From assembly GCF_000067205.1 (NCBI RefSeq), contig NC_010170.1, positions 3,286,001-3,350,000 of the forward strand: 64,000 nucleotides of DNA, in the 5' to 3' direction. The translations under genes were made by a program, and so were the position numbers. This DNA comes from Bordetella petrii. Lineage in GTDB: Bacteria; Pseudomonadota; Gammaproteobacteria; Burkholderiales; Burkholderiaceae_B. Shown here in pieces: positions 38,578-46,447 of this stretch; the stretch's first letter is position 1, and every line of letters starts with the position of its first letter. The notes under the pieces are model-generated. The model did not search any database and was not told where the DNA came from. It worked only from the letters and a program-made list of their open reading frames with translations.

Positions 38578-39402
38578 ATGGCTGTCGATCATTACGAGAA
38601 CTTTCCAGTTGCCTCGCTGTTGCTGCCTCGCCGGCTGCGCGGCCCGGTGACCGATATTTACCGCTATGCGCGCGCCGCCGACGATATCGCCGACGAAGGC
38701 GATGCCAGCGATGCCCAGCGCCTGGCCGGCCTGGCCGCCTTTCGCGCCGAACTGCATCGCATCGGCGCCGAGCCTGGCAGCGCGCCGGACGCCGCGCCCG
38801 AGCTGGCGCACATCTTCGCGCCGCTGGCGCGCACCATTGCGCGCCACCAATTGCCCATCACGCCGTTCTACGACCTGCTGTCGGCCTTCGAGCAGGACGT
38901 GACGGTCAAGCGCTATGATGACTACGCGGCGCTGCTCGATTACTGCACGCGGTCGGCCAACCCCGTGGGCCGCCTGATGCTGCATCTTTACGATGCCGCC
39001 ACGCCAGATAACCTGGCCGAGTCCGACGCCATCTGCACCGGCCTGCAGCTCGTCAATTTCTGGCAAGACGTGCGGGTGGACTGGCGCAAGCAGCGCATTT
39101 ACCTGCCACGCGCCGACATGCAACGCCACGGCGTCACCGAAGACGACCTGGCTGCCTGCCGGCTGACGCCCCAATGGCGCGCGCTGATGGCCTGCCAGGT
39201 CGAGCGCGCGCGGGCGCTGCTACACTCTGGCGCTCCACTGGCGCGCCGCCTGCCCGGCCGCATCGGCCTGGAATTGCGCATGGTCGTGCAGGGCGGACTG
39301 CGTATCCTGGAACGCATCGAGCACAACGGCTACGACGTCTTCCTGAATCGCCCCGAACTGCGCGCGCGCGACTGGCCCATCATTTTGTGGCGAGCCATCT
39401 AG
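38578..39402 (+). CDS. hpnC: Hydroxysqualene synthase HpnC
   Basis: The protein has 274 residues from the ATG at 38578 (MAVDHYENFPVASLLLPRRL). A trans-isoprenyl diphosphate synthase fold with ARAADDIADEGD and later N-F-W-Q-D-V-R-V-D. HpnC converts presqualene diphosphate to hydroxysqualene in the three-step squalene pathway with HpnD and HpnE. It lies first in the hpnC-hpnD-hpnE operon, 37 bp before hpnD. No squalene-hopene cyclase gene is beside it. Confidence 0.92.
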   Translation: MAVDHYENFPVASLLLPRRLRGPVTDIYRYARAADDIADEGDASDAQRLAGLAAFRAELHRIGAEPGSAPDAAPELAHIFAPLARTIARHQLPITPFYDLLSAFEQDVTVKRYDDYAALLDYCTRSANPVGRLMLHLYDAATPDNLAESDAICTGLQLVNFWQDVRVDWRKQRIYLPRADMQRHGVTEDDLAACRLTPQWRALMACQVERARALLHSGAPLARRLPGRIGLELRMVVQGGLRILERIEHNGYDVFLNRPELRARDWPIILWRAI

Positions 39403-39439
39403 GCCCCGACGGAACCACCAAGGAATACTCACCCCATTT

Positions 39440-40303
39440 ATGACGCCTGACGATTACTGCCAGGAAAAGGCCGCCAAAAGCGGTTCGAGTTTCTATTATT
39501 CGTTCCTGTTCCTGCCACCCGAGCGCCGCCGCGCCATCACCGCGCTGTACGCCTTCTGCCGCGAGGTCGACGACGTGGTCGACGAATGCTCCGACCCGTC
39601 GGTGGCGCGCATCAAGCTGGCCTGGTGGCGCACGCAGGTCGACCACCTGTTTGCCGGCCAGGTGGAACACCCCGTGATGCGCGCGCTGCAGCCTCACCTG
39701 GAGTCCTGTGGCATTTCGCGCGAACGCATGCAGGCGGTGATCGACGGCATGGAAATGGACCTCGACCAGACCCGCTACCTGGACTGGCCGGGGTTGCGCA
39801 AGTACTGCTGGCATGCCGCCGGCGTGGTGGGCGAACTGTCGGCCGGCGTGTTCGGCTATGCCGATCCGCGCACCCTGGAATACGCCGGCAAGCTGGGGCT
39901 GGCGTTCCAGCTGACCAACATCATCCGCGACGTCGGCGACGACGCGCGGCGCGGCCGCATCTATTTGCCTGTAGACGACCTGCAGCGGTTCGACGTCAAG
40001 GCCGCCGAGATCCTGAACGGCACCTATTCCGACCGTTTCACCGCGCTGATGCGCTTTCAGACCGAGCGCGCCCGCCAGCTGTATGGCGAAGCCATGGCCA
40101 GCCTGCCCGAGACCGACCGCCGCGCGCAGCGCCCGGGCCTGATGATGGCGGCCATTTACCACGCCCTGCTCGATGAGATCGAACGCGACGAATGGCAGGT
40201 GCTGCATCAACGCATTTCGCTCACGCCCCTGCGCAAGCTGTGGCTGGCCTGGAAAACCTGGGTGGGCGGCGGCCGCGGCCTGGTGCGCCGCCTGGCACGA
40301 TGA
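39440..40303 (+). CDS. hpnD: Presqualene diphosphate synthase HpnD
   Basis: The protein has 287 residues with the aspartate-rich motifs FCREVDDVVDE and NIIRDVGDDARRGR of phytoene/squalene synthases. HpnD joins two farnesyl diphosphates to presqualene diphosphate. It is coupled to hpnE by ATGA (40300-40303). Confidence 0.95.
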   Translation: MTPDDYCQEKAAKSGSSFYYSFLFLPPERRRAITALYAFCREVDDVVDECSDPSVARIKLAWWRTQVDHLFAGQVEHPVMRALQPHLESCGISRERMQAVIDGMEMDLDQTRYLDWPGLRKYCWHAAGVVGELSAGVFGYADPRTLEYAGKLGLAFQLTNIIRDVGDDARRGRIYLPVDDLQRFDVKAAEILNGTYSDRFTALMRFQTERARQLYGEAMASLPETDRRAQRPGLMMAAIYHALLDEIERDEWQVLHQRISLTPLRKLWLAWKTWVGGGRGLVRRLAR

Positions 40304-41634
40304 AAAAGGTCGCCGTCATCGGCGCCGGCTGGGCCGGCCTGGCCGCCTGCGCCGCCTTGCGCGAAGCCGATGCCCAGGTCACGGTCTTCGAAGCCGGGCG
40401 TACGCCGGGCGGACGGGCGCGGCGCGTGGTGCACCCCGAGTTCGGCGCACAGCTCGACAACGGCCAGCACATACTGCTGGGCGCCTATGACCAGACCCTG
40501 GACCTGATGCGGCGCGTGGGCCGCAATCCGGCCATGTTGCTGATGCGGCGATCGCTGCGGCTGGCCAGCCTGGACGGCACGTTCCGCCTGTCCGCGCCGG
40601 CCCTGCCCGCCCCGTGGCACGCGCTGGCGGCGCTGGCCACCGCGCGCGGGTTGCCATGGCGCGAACGCATGGATGCCCTGCGCATGATGCGGGGACTGAA
40701 AAACACCGGATGGCAGCCGCCGCGCGACTGGACCGTGGCGCAGTTGCTGGCCCATTACCGCCAGCCCGCCACCCTGACCCGCCTGGTCTGGGAACCGCTG
40801 TGCCTGGCCGCGCTGAACACGCCGCCGGCCGAGGCCAGCGCCGTCCTGTATGTCCGCATCCTGCGTGACAGCCTGGCGGGCAGCCGCCACGCCAGCGATC
40901 TGCTGCTGCCCTGCGTCGACCTGTCGGCGCTGTGGCCCGACGCGGTGGCCCTGCGGGCCAACATGCGCTATGGCGATACCGTGCGGCAACTGGTGCCGTC
41001 GGCCCGCGGCGTGGATGTGAATCGCGAACGCTTCGATGCCGCCGTGCTGGCGGTGCCTCCGTCAGTGGCCGCCCGGCTGCTGGGCAATGCCTTGCGCGAG
41101 GCCGGCTCACCCGGCCTGCTGAAGGCGCTGCAGGCGTTCGACTACCTGCCGATCGGCACGCTGAACCTGCGCCTGGCGGCCCCCTGGCCGCTGCCCGAGG
41201 CCATGATGCTGCTGCGCGAAGATGCGGCGCGCGGCCACGTGGGCCAATGGGTGTTCGATCGGTCGCGCCTGTCCGGGCGCGGCCCCGGCAGCGAACTGGC
41301 GGTCGTGACGAGCGCCGCGCGCGGCCTGGCCGAGGCCGACCGCGCCGCCGCCATCGCGGCGCTCACCGCCCAGGTAGCCGAGCAGGCGGCGCGTCATCCG
41401 GCGCGGCTGCCGCCCATGCCGGCCGTGCAGGCCGCTGAACTGTTCATCGAAAAACGCGCCACATTCGCCGCCGTGCCCGGGCTGGTGCGCCCGCTGAATA
41501 CCACGCCATGGCCCACGCTGGCGCTCGCCGGCGACTGGACCGACACCGGGTATCCGGGCGTGCTCGAAGGCGCGGTGCGCAGCGGCCTGCAGGCCGCGCG
41601 CGTGCTGCTGGCGCGGCAAGGCCGCCAGGGCTGA
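40300..41634 (+). CDS. hpnE: Hydroxysqualene dehydroxylase HpnE
   Basis: The protein has 444 residues from the ATG at 40300. An FAD Rossmann motif G-A-G-W-A-G-L-A-A opens the protein, with an E at the end of the second strand (V-F-E-A-G-R-T-P-G-G-R-A-R-R); a C-terminal A-G-D-W-T-D-T-G-Y-P matches amine-oxidase-like flavoproteins. It reduces hydroxysqualene to squalene. The stop is convergent with crcB. Confidence 0.94.
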   Translation: MKKVAVIGAGWAGLAACAALREADAQVTVFEAGRTPGGRARRVVHPEFGAQLDNGQHILLGAYDQTLDLMRRVGRNPAMLLMRRSLRLASLDGTFRLSAPALPAPWHALAALATARGLPWRERMDALRMMRGLKNTGWQPPRDWTVAQLLAHYRQPATLTRLVWEPLCLAALNTPPAEASAVLYVRILRDSLAGSRHASDLLLPCVDLSALWPDAVALRANMRYGDTVRQLVPSARGVDVNRERFDAAVLAVPPSVAARLLGNALREAGSPGLLKALQAFDYLPIGTLNLRLAAPWPLPEAMMLLREDAARGHVGQWVFDRSRLSGRGPGSELAVVTSAARGLAEADRAAAIAALTAQVAEQAARHPARLPPMPAVQAAELFIEKRATFAAVPGLVRPLNTTPWPTLALAGDWTDTGYPGVLEGAVRSGLQAARVLLARQGRQG

Positions 41635-41655
41635 ACGCGGCGCGCAGCGCCTCGT

Positions 41656-42042
41656 TCAGCGCAGCGCGTGCGCGCTGGCCAGGCCCAGCGCCGTCAGCGC
41701 CAGCGACCCCACCAGGCTGAGCGCCGCATATCCCAAGGCAGTGGCGTAGGCGCCGCGTTCGAGCATGCCCACCGTTTCGGCGGAAAACGTGGAAAACGTG
41801 GTGAGTCCGCCCAGAAAACCCGTAACGGCCGCCAGGCGTATCCATTGCGGCCATTCAGGATGCGCCAGCAACACAGCCAGGGCCAGCCCGATCAGGTAGC
41901 CCCCCGCCAGGTTGACCAGCAAGGTGCCCCACGGCCACGCCGACGAATTCAGCCAGAGCCCGGCCAGCCAGCGCGCGCAGGCGCCCAGCGCGGCGCCGAT
42001 CGCCACGGCGAGAAAGTTGAGCGGGATGAGTGTCTGCGTCAT
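41656..42042 (-). CDS. crcB: Fluoride ion channel CrcB/Fluc
   Basis: The protein has 128 residues with four membrane helices. N-L-A-G-G-Y-L-I-G and GFLGGLTTFSTF are the conserved pore segments of Fluc channels, which expel fluoride. No fluoride riboswitch could be recognised in the short leader. It shares a 62-bp divergent region containing a Fur box with the PepSY gene. Confidence 0.93.
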   Translation of the reverse strand: MTQTLIPLNFLAVAIGAALGACARWLAGLWLNSSAWPWGTLLVNLAGGYLIGLALAVLLAHPEWPQWIRLAAVTGFLGGLTTFSTFSAETVGMLERGAYATALGYAALSLVGSLALTALGLASAHALR

Positions 42043-42049
42043 ATTTTTT

Positions 42050-42079
42050 TGAGACTCATTCTCATTTAAGTGATAGAAT
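42050..42079 (+). promoter_or_regulatory. Fur box and -10 element of the flavin-transfer operon
   Basis: TGAGACTCATTCTCA (42050-42064) matches the 7-1-7 Fur consensus (TGATAAT-N-ATTATCA) at 11 of 14 defined positions and has perfect TGAGA/TCTCA ends. It overlaps the expected -35 region of a TAGAAT -10 box (42074-42079), 26 bp before the PepSY start. Iron-loaded Fur would repress the operon. crcB starts 8 bp to its left on the other strand. Confidence 0.65.
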
Positions 42080-42219
42080 CCGCAGCCTTGACCCGTAATG
42101 TCTCATGGACGGCAAACATTCCTCGCGTCGGCGGGCCTATTGGCTCAAGACACTGAGCTTGCCCGCAAAAAATGGATCCCTTGCTGAGTGTGTAAAACTC
42201 ACGCAAGGAGGGAGGAAAG

Positions 42220-42507
42220 ATGGGTAATCCGAGAGCTCGATATACGCAGGAATTCATGCTGGAAGCCGTGCGCATGGTCCGCGGCGGCCAGAGCATGGCG
42301 GCGGTGGCGAAGATACTGGGCATCAGCCCGAAGACGCTGCACAACTGGGTGAAGGCCGATGCCGCTGGGAAGCTGAACGGCGCAGGCAAACAGGTTTCTC
42401 CAGAACAGATGGAGATTGCCCGGCTGCGCGCGGAGTTGGCACGCGTGAAGATGGAGCGCGACATATTGGGAAAAGCCACGGCGTACTTTGCGAAGGTGTC
42501 GGCATGA
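42220..42507 (+). CDS. IS3-family OrfA
   Basis: The protein has 95 residues with an N-terminal helix-turn-helix (F-M-L-E-A-V-R-M-V ... AAVAKILGISPKTLHNW) for terminal repeat binding and a C-terminal leucine zipper-like helix (EIARLRAELARVKMERDILG). A very strong Shine-Dalgarno (AGGAGGGAGGA) is present. Its frame is +1 relative to orfB; a short A-run (42471-42474) could support the -1 frameshift that makes the OrfAB transposase, and the orfB ATG also overlaps the orfA stop (ATGA). Confidence 0.93.
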   Translation: MGNPRARYTQEFMLEAVRMVRGGQSMAAVAKILGISPKTLHNWVKADAAGKLNGAGKQVSPEQMEIARLRAELARVKMERDILGKATAYFAKVSA

Positions 42508-43394
42508 AGTACGCCTGGATCGAGCTTCACAGCCGACAATGGCCGGTGTCCCTGAGCTGCCAGGTGCTGGGTGTCAGCCCCAGCGGTTACCACGCGCGCA
42601 AGGTGCGGGATGTCGATACTGACCGACCGCGCCGACGCATCAGCAACGACGCTCTGCTGGTGCACATCAAGGCCGTGCACGCTGAATCCAAAGGCGAGTA
42701 CGGCTGGCCGCGCGTGTGGAAGCAACTGCTGGTCCAGGGCATTCGCGTCAGCAAGGATCGTGTCCAGCGGCTCATGAAGCTGCACGGCATCAAGGCGAAG
42801 ACCAAACGCCGGTTCAAGGTCACGACCGACAGCAAACACAGCCTGCCGGTCGCACCGGACCTGCTGCAACGAGACTTCTCTCCCGCGCGTCCCGACCAGG
42901 TCTGGACTACGGACATCACGTACATCTGGACGGACGAGGGTTGGCTGTTTCTGACCGTCATTCTCGACCTGTTCAGCCGTCAGGTGGTGGGCTGGTCGAT
43001 GCAGCCGCACATGCGCACGGAGCTGGTGTCTGATGCGCTGCGTATGGCGTGGTTTCGCCGCCGTCCGCAAGCGGGCCTGATCCTCCACAGTGACCGTGGC
43101 AGCCAGTATTGCAGTCATGACTTCCAGGACCTGCTCAAGGGCTACGGCATGCGCAGTTCGATGAGCCGTCGAGGCAATTGCTGGGACAACGCACCGACCG
43201 AGAGCCTGTGGGGATCGCTCAAGCGTGCACGCATCCTCGGCCAGCGCTTTGCAACGCGTCGCGAAGCGATGGACGAGGTAATCGACTGGTTGAGCTTCTA
43301 CAATCATTCGCGCTTGCACTCGACGTTGGGCTACGTCAGCCCGATGCAATTCGAGCGGGACTGGTACGCCGCCCAGAACCAACGGGTGGCATAA
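42504..43394 (+). CDS. IS3-family OrfB transposase catalytic subunit
   Basis: The protein has 296 residues. The integrase core carries the DDE triad in W-T-T-D-I-T-Y-I-W, H-S-D-R-G-S-Q-Y and N-C-W-D-N-A-P-T-E-S-L-W, where the final E completes the triad. The N-terminus has the HTH_21-like region of the family. All catalytic residues are intact. Confidence 0.95.
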   Translation: MKYAWIELHSRQWPVSLSCQVLGVSPSGYHARKVRDVDTDRPRRRISNDALLVHIKAVHAESKGEYGWPRVWKQLLVQGIRVSKDRVQRLMKLHGIKAKTKRRFKVTTDSKHSLPVAPDLLQRDFSPARPDQVWTTDITYIWTDEGWLFLTVILDLFSRQVVGWSMQPHMRTELVSDALRMAWFRRRPQAGLILHSDRGSQYCSHDFQDLLKGYGMRSSMSRRGNCWDNAPTESLWGSLKRARILGQRFATRREAMDEVIDWLSFYNHSRLHSTLGYVSPMQFERDWYAAQNQRVA

Positions 43395-44041
43395 TCTCGC
43401 TCAGTTAAGGGATCCGAAATTCGCGGGCAACGTCACACTGCATCAATGGCACTGGATCAGTTCGGCATTATGCCTGCTGGGCATGCTGTTGTTCGCCGTT
43501 ACCGGCCTGACTCTCAACAATGCCTCGCTGATCGAGGCGCGCCCCACGGTGACCAACCGCCAGGCGCAATTGCCGCCTGCGCTGCTCGGCCAGCTCAAGG
43601 CCGCCAATACCGGCGCCAGGCAAGCCGCCGTGCCAGCGCCCGTGGCCCAGTGGCTGGACAGTGAACTGGACGCGCAGGTGGCCGGCCGCGCGCCCGAGTG
43701 GTCGCCCGACGAACTGTATATCTCGCTGCCGCGCCCCGGCGGCGACGCCTGGCTGTCCATCGGCCTGGCCGACGGCGCCGTGGAATACGAGCGCACCGAA
43801 CGCGGCTGGATCGCCTACTTGAACGACCTGCACAAGGGCCGCCACACAGGCACGGCGTGGAGCTGGTTCCTGGACGTATTCGCCGTGGCCTGTCTGGTGT
43901 TTTCGCTGACGGGCCTGGTGCTGCTGCAAATGCACGCCGGCCAGCGCGCCGCCACCTGGCCCATGGTCGGGTTGGGGCTGCTGATCCCGCTGGTGCTGGC
44001 CCTGCTGTACATCCACTGAAAACCGCGAGCCTGGAGATTCC

Positions 44042-44557
44042 ATGCGCAAACTGCTGCTGTCGGCCCTGCTGGCCGGCCTGATCGCCCGGACGGCGCAGGC
44101 CGCCGACCTGGCCGTCAATATTGAAATACCCCGCCTGGACGTGGCCGAATACCACCGCCCGTATGTGGCCATCTGGCTCGAGCATTCCGACCAGAGCGTC
44201 GTGGCCGACCTGGCCGTGTGGTACGACGTTGCCAAGAAGAACAACGAAGGCGCGGAATGGTTGAAGGACATGCGCCAATGGTGGCGCCGCAGCGGCCGCA
44301 ACCAGCAGTTTCCGGTGGATGGCGTCAGCGGCGCCACCCGCCCCGCCGGCAAGCACGAACTGGCTTTTGCCGGCGGCGGCAAGCCCTTGGCCAACCTGAA
44401 GCCCGGCCGCTATGCCGTGGTGGTGGAAGCCGCCCGCGAAGTAGGCGGGCGCGAGCTGGTGCGCGTGCCCTTCGCCTGGCCGCCCGAGCGGGCCGAACAA
44501 CTGTCGGCCAGCGGCGAGCACGAGCTCGGCGCCATCGCCCTGACCCTGAAACCCTGA
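44042..44557 (+). CDS. DUF2271 periplasmic protein with flavinylation motif
   Basis: The protein has 171 residues. A Sec signal peptide (M-R-K-L-L-L-S-A-L-L) ends at A-Q-A about residue 20. The mature beta-rich domain is DUF2271. Residues 93-99 read D-G-V-S-G-A-T, which fits the D-G-x-[ST]-G-A-[ST] motif to which ApbE transferases attach FMN; T99 is the predicted site. It would be a covalently flavinylated periplasmic electron carrier. The gene lies 22 bp after the disrupted PepSY gene in the Fur-box operon. That the protein is flavinylated is inferred from the motif and the operon's ApbE. Confidence 0.85.
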   Translation: MRKLLLSALLAGLIARTAQAADLAVNIEIPRLDVAEYHRPYVAIWLEHSDQSVVADLAVWYDVAKKNNEGAEWLKDMRQWWRRSGRNQQFPVDGVSGATRPAGKHELAFAGGGKPLANLKPGRYAVVVEAAREVGGRELVRVPFAWPPERAEQLSASGEHELGAIALTLKP

Positions 44558-44582
44558 CAGCCACCGATCTACCGGAGCCCCG

Positions 44583-45383
44583 ATGAAACCTGCCGCCCGA
44601 CTCGTTGCCACCCTGGCGCTCGCCCTGCCCGCCGTGGCCCATGCCCACGATGTGTGGATCGTGCCGTCTTCCACCGTGCTGTCCGGCACCGACAACTGGA
44701 TCACGGTGGACGCCGCCGTCGGCAACGACAAGTTCTATTTCAACCACGCGCCGCTGCGCCTGGACAATCTCGTGATCCAGGCGCCGGACGGCAAGCCGGC
44801 GGAGGCCCGGAACCTCAACAAGGGCAAGCTGCGCAGCACCTTCGACGTGCAGCTCAATGAAGCCGGCACGTATCGCATCGCCGTGGTCAACGACGGCGTG
44901 TTCGCACGCTGGAAACAGGACGGCGCGCCGAAACGCTATTTTGGCAAGCCCGAGGGCCTGGCGGCAGCCGTGCCCGGCGATGCGCAAGACTTGGAAATCT
45001 CGCAGAGCCTGGGTCGGGTGGAAACCTTCGCCACGGCCGGCAAGCCCAGCGCGCTGCAACCGGCGGGCAAGGGCCTGGAGCTGGCGCCCGTCACGCACCC
45101 GAACGACCTGTACGCGGGTGAGACCGCCACGTTCCAGATGCTGCTCGACGGCAAGCCGGCGGCCGGGCTGGACGTGACCATCGTGCCTGGCGGCAGCCGC
45201 TATCGCGACAAGGTCGGCGAAATCGAAGCCAAGACGGGCCCGGACGGCAAGTTCCAGGTGCAATGGCCGCAGCCCGGCCTGTACTGGGTCGAAGCGCGCG
45301 CCGAAGACGACCAGACCAGCGTGCCGAAAGCCGCCAAGCGCCGCCTGTCGTATGCGGCAACCCTGGAAGTGCTGCAGCCGTAA
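44583..45383 (+). CDS. DUF4198 periplasmic protein
   Basis: The protein has 266 residues with a signal peptide ending A-H-A (residue 22) followed by H-D-V-W-I-V-P-S, the conserved start of DUF4198 mature proteins, two beta-sandwich domains resembling NikM-like carriers. The N-terminal His after processing may bind metal. DUF4198 genes recur beside PepSY and DUF2271 genes, but the function is unknown. It is inside the operon, 25 bp after DUF2271. Confidence 0.85.
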   Translation: MKPAARLVATLALALPAVAHAHDVWIVPSSTVLSGTDNWITVDAAVGNDKFYFNHAPLRLDNLVIQAPDGKPAEARNLNKGKLRSTFDVQLNEAGTYRIAVVNDGVFARWKQDGAPKRYFGKPEGLAAAVPGDAQDLEISQSLGRVETFATAGKPSALQPAGKGLELAPVTHPNDLYAGETATFQMLLDGKPAAGLDVTIVPGGSRYRDKVGEIEAKTGPDGKFQVQWPQPGLYWVEARAEDDQTSVPKAAKRRLSYAATLEVLQP

Positions 45384-45404
45384 GGCCGGCACGCAGGCGG
45401 TTTC

Positions 45405-46439
45405 ATGGCGGTTTCTTCTACGTATGCGCCGGCCGGCGCGCCGCGCCCGGTTGCGCTGCCGCCCGGCTACGGCGCGATGCCGGCGCCGGCGGCGAGCGCC
45501 GTGCCGGCCGCGCTGGCCGGCGCCACCATGGGCACCACGTGGTCCGCGCGGCTGGCCTTGCCGCCCGGACTCGCGCCCGCGGTGGCGCGCGCCGCCATCC
45601 AGCAAGCGCTGGACGGCGTGGTCGCGCAGATGAGCACCTGGGACGACGCTTCGGATCTGTCGCGCTATAACCGCGCGGCGCAGGGCTGGCAGACGCTGCC
45701 GGCCGACTGTTTCCACGTGCTGCGGCACGCATTGCGGCTGGCCGCCGACACCGGCGGCGCCTACGATCCCACCGTGGGCCCGCTGGTGAACGCCTGGGGC
45801 TTCGGCCCGCCTCCGCACGCAAGCGAGCCGCCCGCCGCATCGGCCATTGACGCCTTGCGCCAACGCTGCGGCTGGCAGCGCATCCGCCTGGACGAACCCG
45901 CACGCCGCGCGTGGCAGCCCGGCGGCGCCTACCTGGATCTGTCGGCCATCGCCAAAGGCTACGGCGTCGACCGCGCGGCTCGCGCCCTGGACGACGCGGG
46001 CGTGACCCGTTACCTGGTAGAGGTGGGCGGCGAGCTGCGCGCGCGCGGCTGGCGACCCGACGGCCGGCCCTGGCGGGTCGCCATCGAAGTGCCCGACGGC
46101 AGCGATGACCATGCGCTGGCCCTGGCCTTGCAGGGCGGCGGCATCGCCACCTCGGGCGACTACCGGCGCTACCGGCACGCCGCCGGCGGCCGCTATGCGC
46201 ACACGCTCGACCCGCGCACGGGCCGGCCCGTTGATAACGGCGTGGCCTCGGTCACCGTGGTGCATGACGAGGGCTGCATGCAGGCCGACGCGCTGGCCAC
46301 CGCGCTGACCGTGCTGGGCGAGCGCGAGGGCCTGGCCTACGCGCGCCAGCACCGGCTGGCCGCGCTATTCATCGTGCGCGACGGAACGCGCCTGCGGCTC
46401 GCCGCCAGCGAGGCCTTCGCGGCCCTGGCCGCGGCCTGA
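45405..46439 (+). CDS. apbE: ApbE-family FAD:protein FMN transferase
   Basis: The protein has 344 residues. G-T-T-W (43-46), M-S-T-W-D-D-A-S-D-L-S-R-Y-N (76-89), D-L-S-A-I-A-K-G-Y-G-V-D and G-G-E-L-R-A-R-G are ApbE motifs binding FAD and Mg. It transfers FMN to Thr/Ser of a target protein, here most plausibly the DUF2271 protein. Oddly, no signal peptide or lipobox is seen: the first 40 residues are Ala/Pro-rich but not a hydrophobic helix, and a stop eight codons upstream rules out an earlier start. It is 21 bp after DUF4198. Confidence 0.9.
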   Translation: MAVSSTYAPAGAPRPVALPPGYGAMPAPAASAVPAALAGATMGTTWSARLALPPGLAPAVARAAIQQALDGVVAQMSTWDDASDLSRYNRAAQGWQTLPADCFHVLRHALRLAADTGGAYDPTVGPLVNAWGFGPPPHASEPPAASAIDALRQRCGWQRIRLDEPARRAWQPGGAYLDLSAIAKGYGVDRAARALDDAGVTRYLVEVGGELRARGWRPDGRPWRVAIEVPDGSDDHALALALQGGGIATSGDYRRYRHAAGGRYAHTLDPRTGRPVDNGVASVTVVHDEGCMQADALATALTVLGEREGLAYARQHRLAALFIVRDGTRLRLAASEAFAALAAA

Positions 46440-46447
46440 TCACCTTC

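Larger units (their letters stand above)
42154..43435 (+). mobile_element. IS3-family insertion sequence, complete
   Basis: The 1,282-bp element has TG...CA ends. Imperfect terminal inverted repeats of ~29 bp (42154-42182 and 43407-43435, 22 of 29 matching) share TTGCCCGC and GGATCCCTT blocks. A 3-bp direct repeat CAC (42151-42153 and 43436-43438) flanks it, as expected for IS3-group transposition. It contains overlapping orfA and orfB with intact catalytic residues, so it is probably active. The exact IS name cannot be given without a database. Confidence 0.93.
42105..44019 (+). pseudogene. PepSY-associated membrane protein gene, disrupted by IS
   Basis: The first 49 bp (42105-42153) encode M-D-G-K-H-S-S-R-R-R-A-Y-W-L-K-T and one further base. 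The rest is at 43439-44019, reading L-H-Q-W-H-W-I-S-S-A-L and on to the stop. Joining the two across the IS, counting the 3-bp duplication once, gives 630 bp, one uninterrupted 209-codon frame. The intact protein had an N-terminal span after the L-H-x-W-H-W signature of PepSY-associated membrane proteins, a periplasmic loop and two C-terminal spans. It is the expected membrane link for electrons from the cytosolic flavoprotein to DUF2271. A remnant from an internal ATG at 43483 would lack the first turn of helix 1. Confidence 0.88.

Noticed and set aside
42043..42104. Fluoride riboswitch in front of crcB
   Set aside because: The leader is only a few tens of bases before the Fur box and no crcB-motif pseudoknot is recognisable.
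44325..46352. A 675-codon minus-strand frame across DUF2271-apbE
   Set aside because: Shadow of four consistent plus-strand genes; no domain and no start signal.
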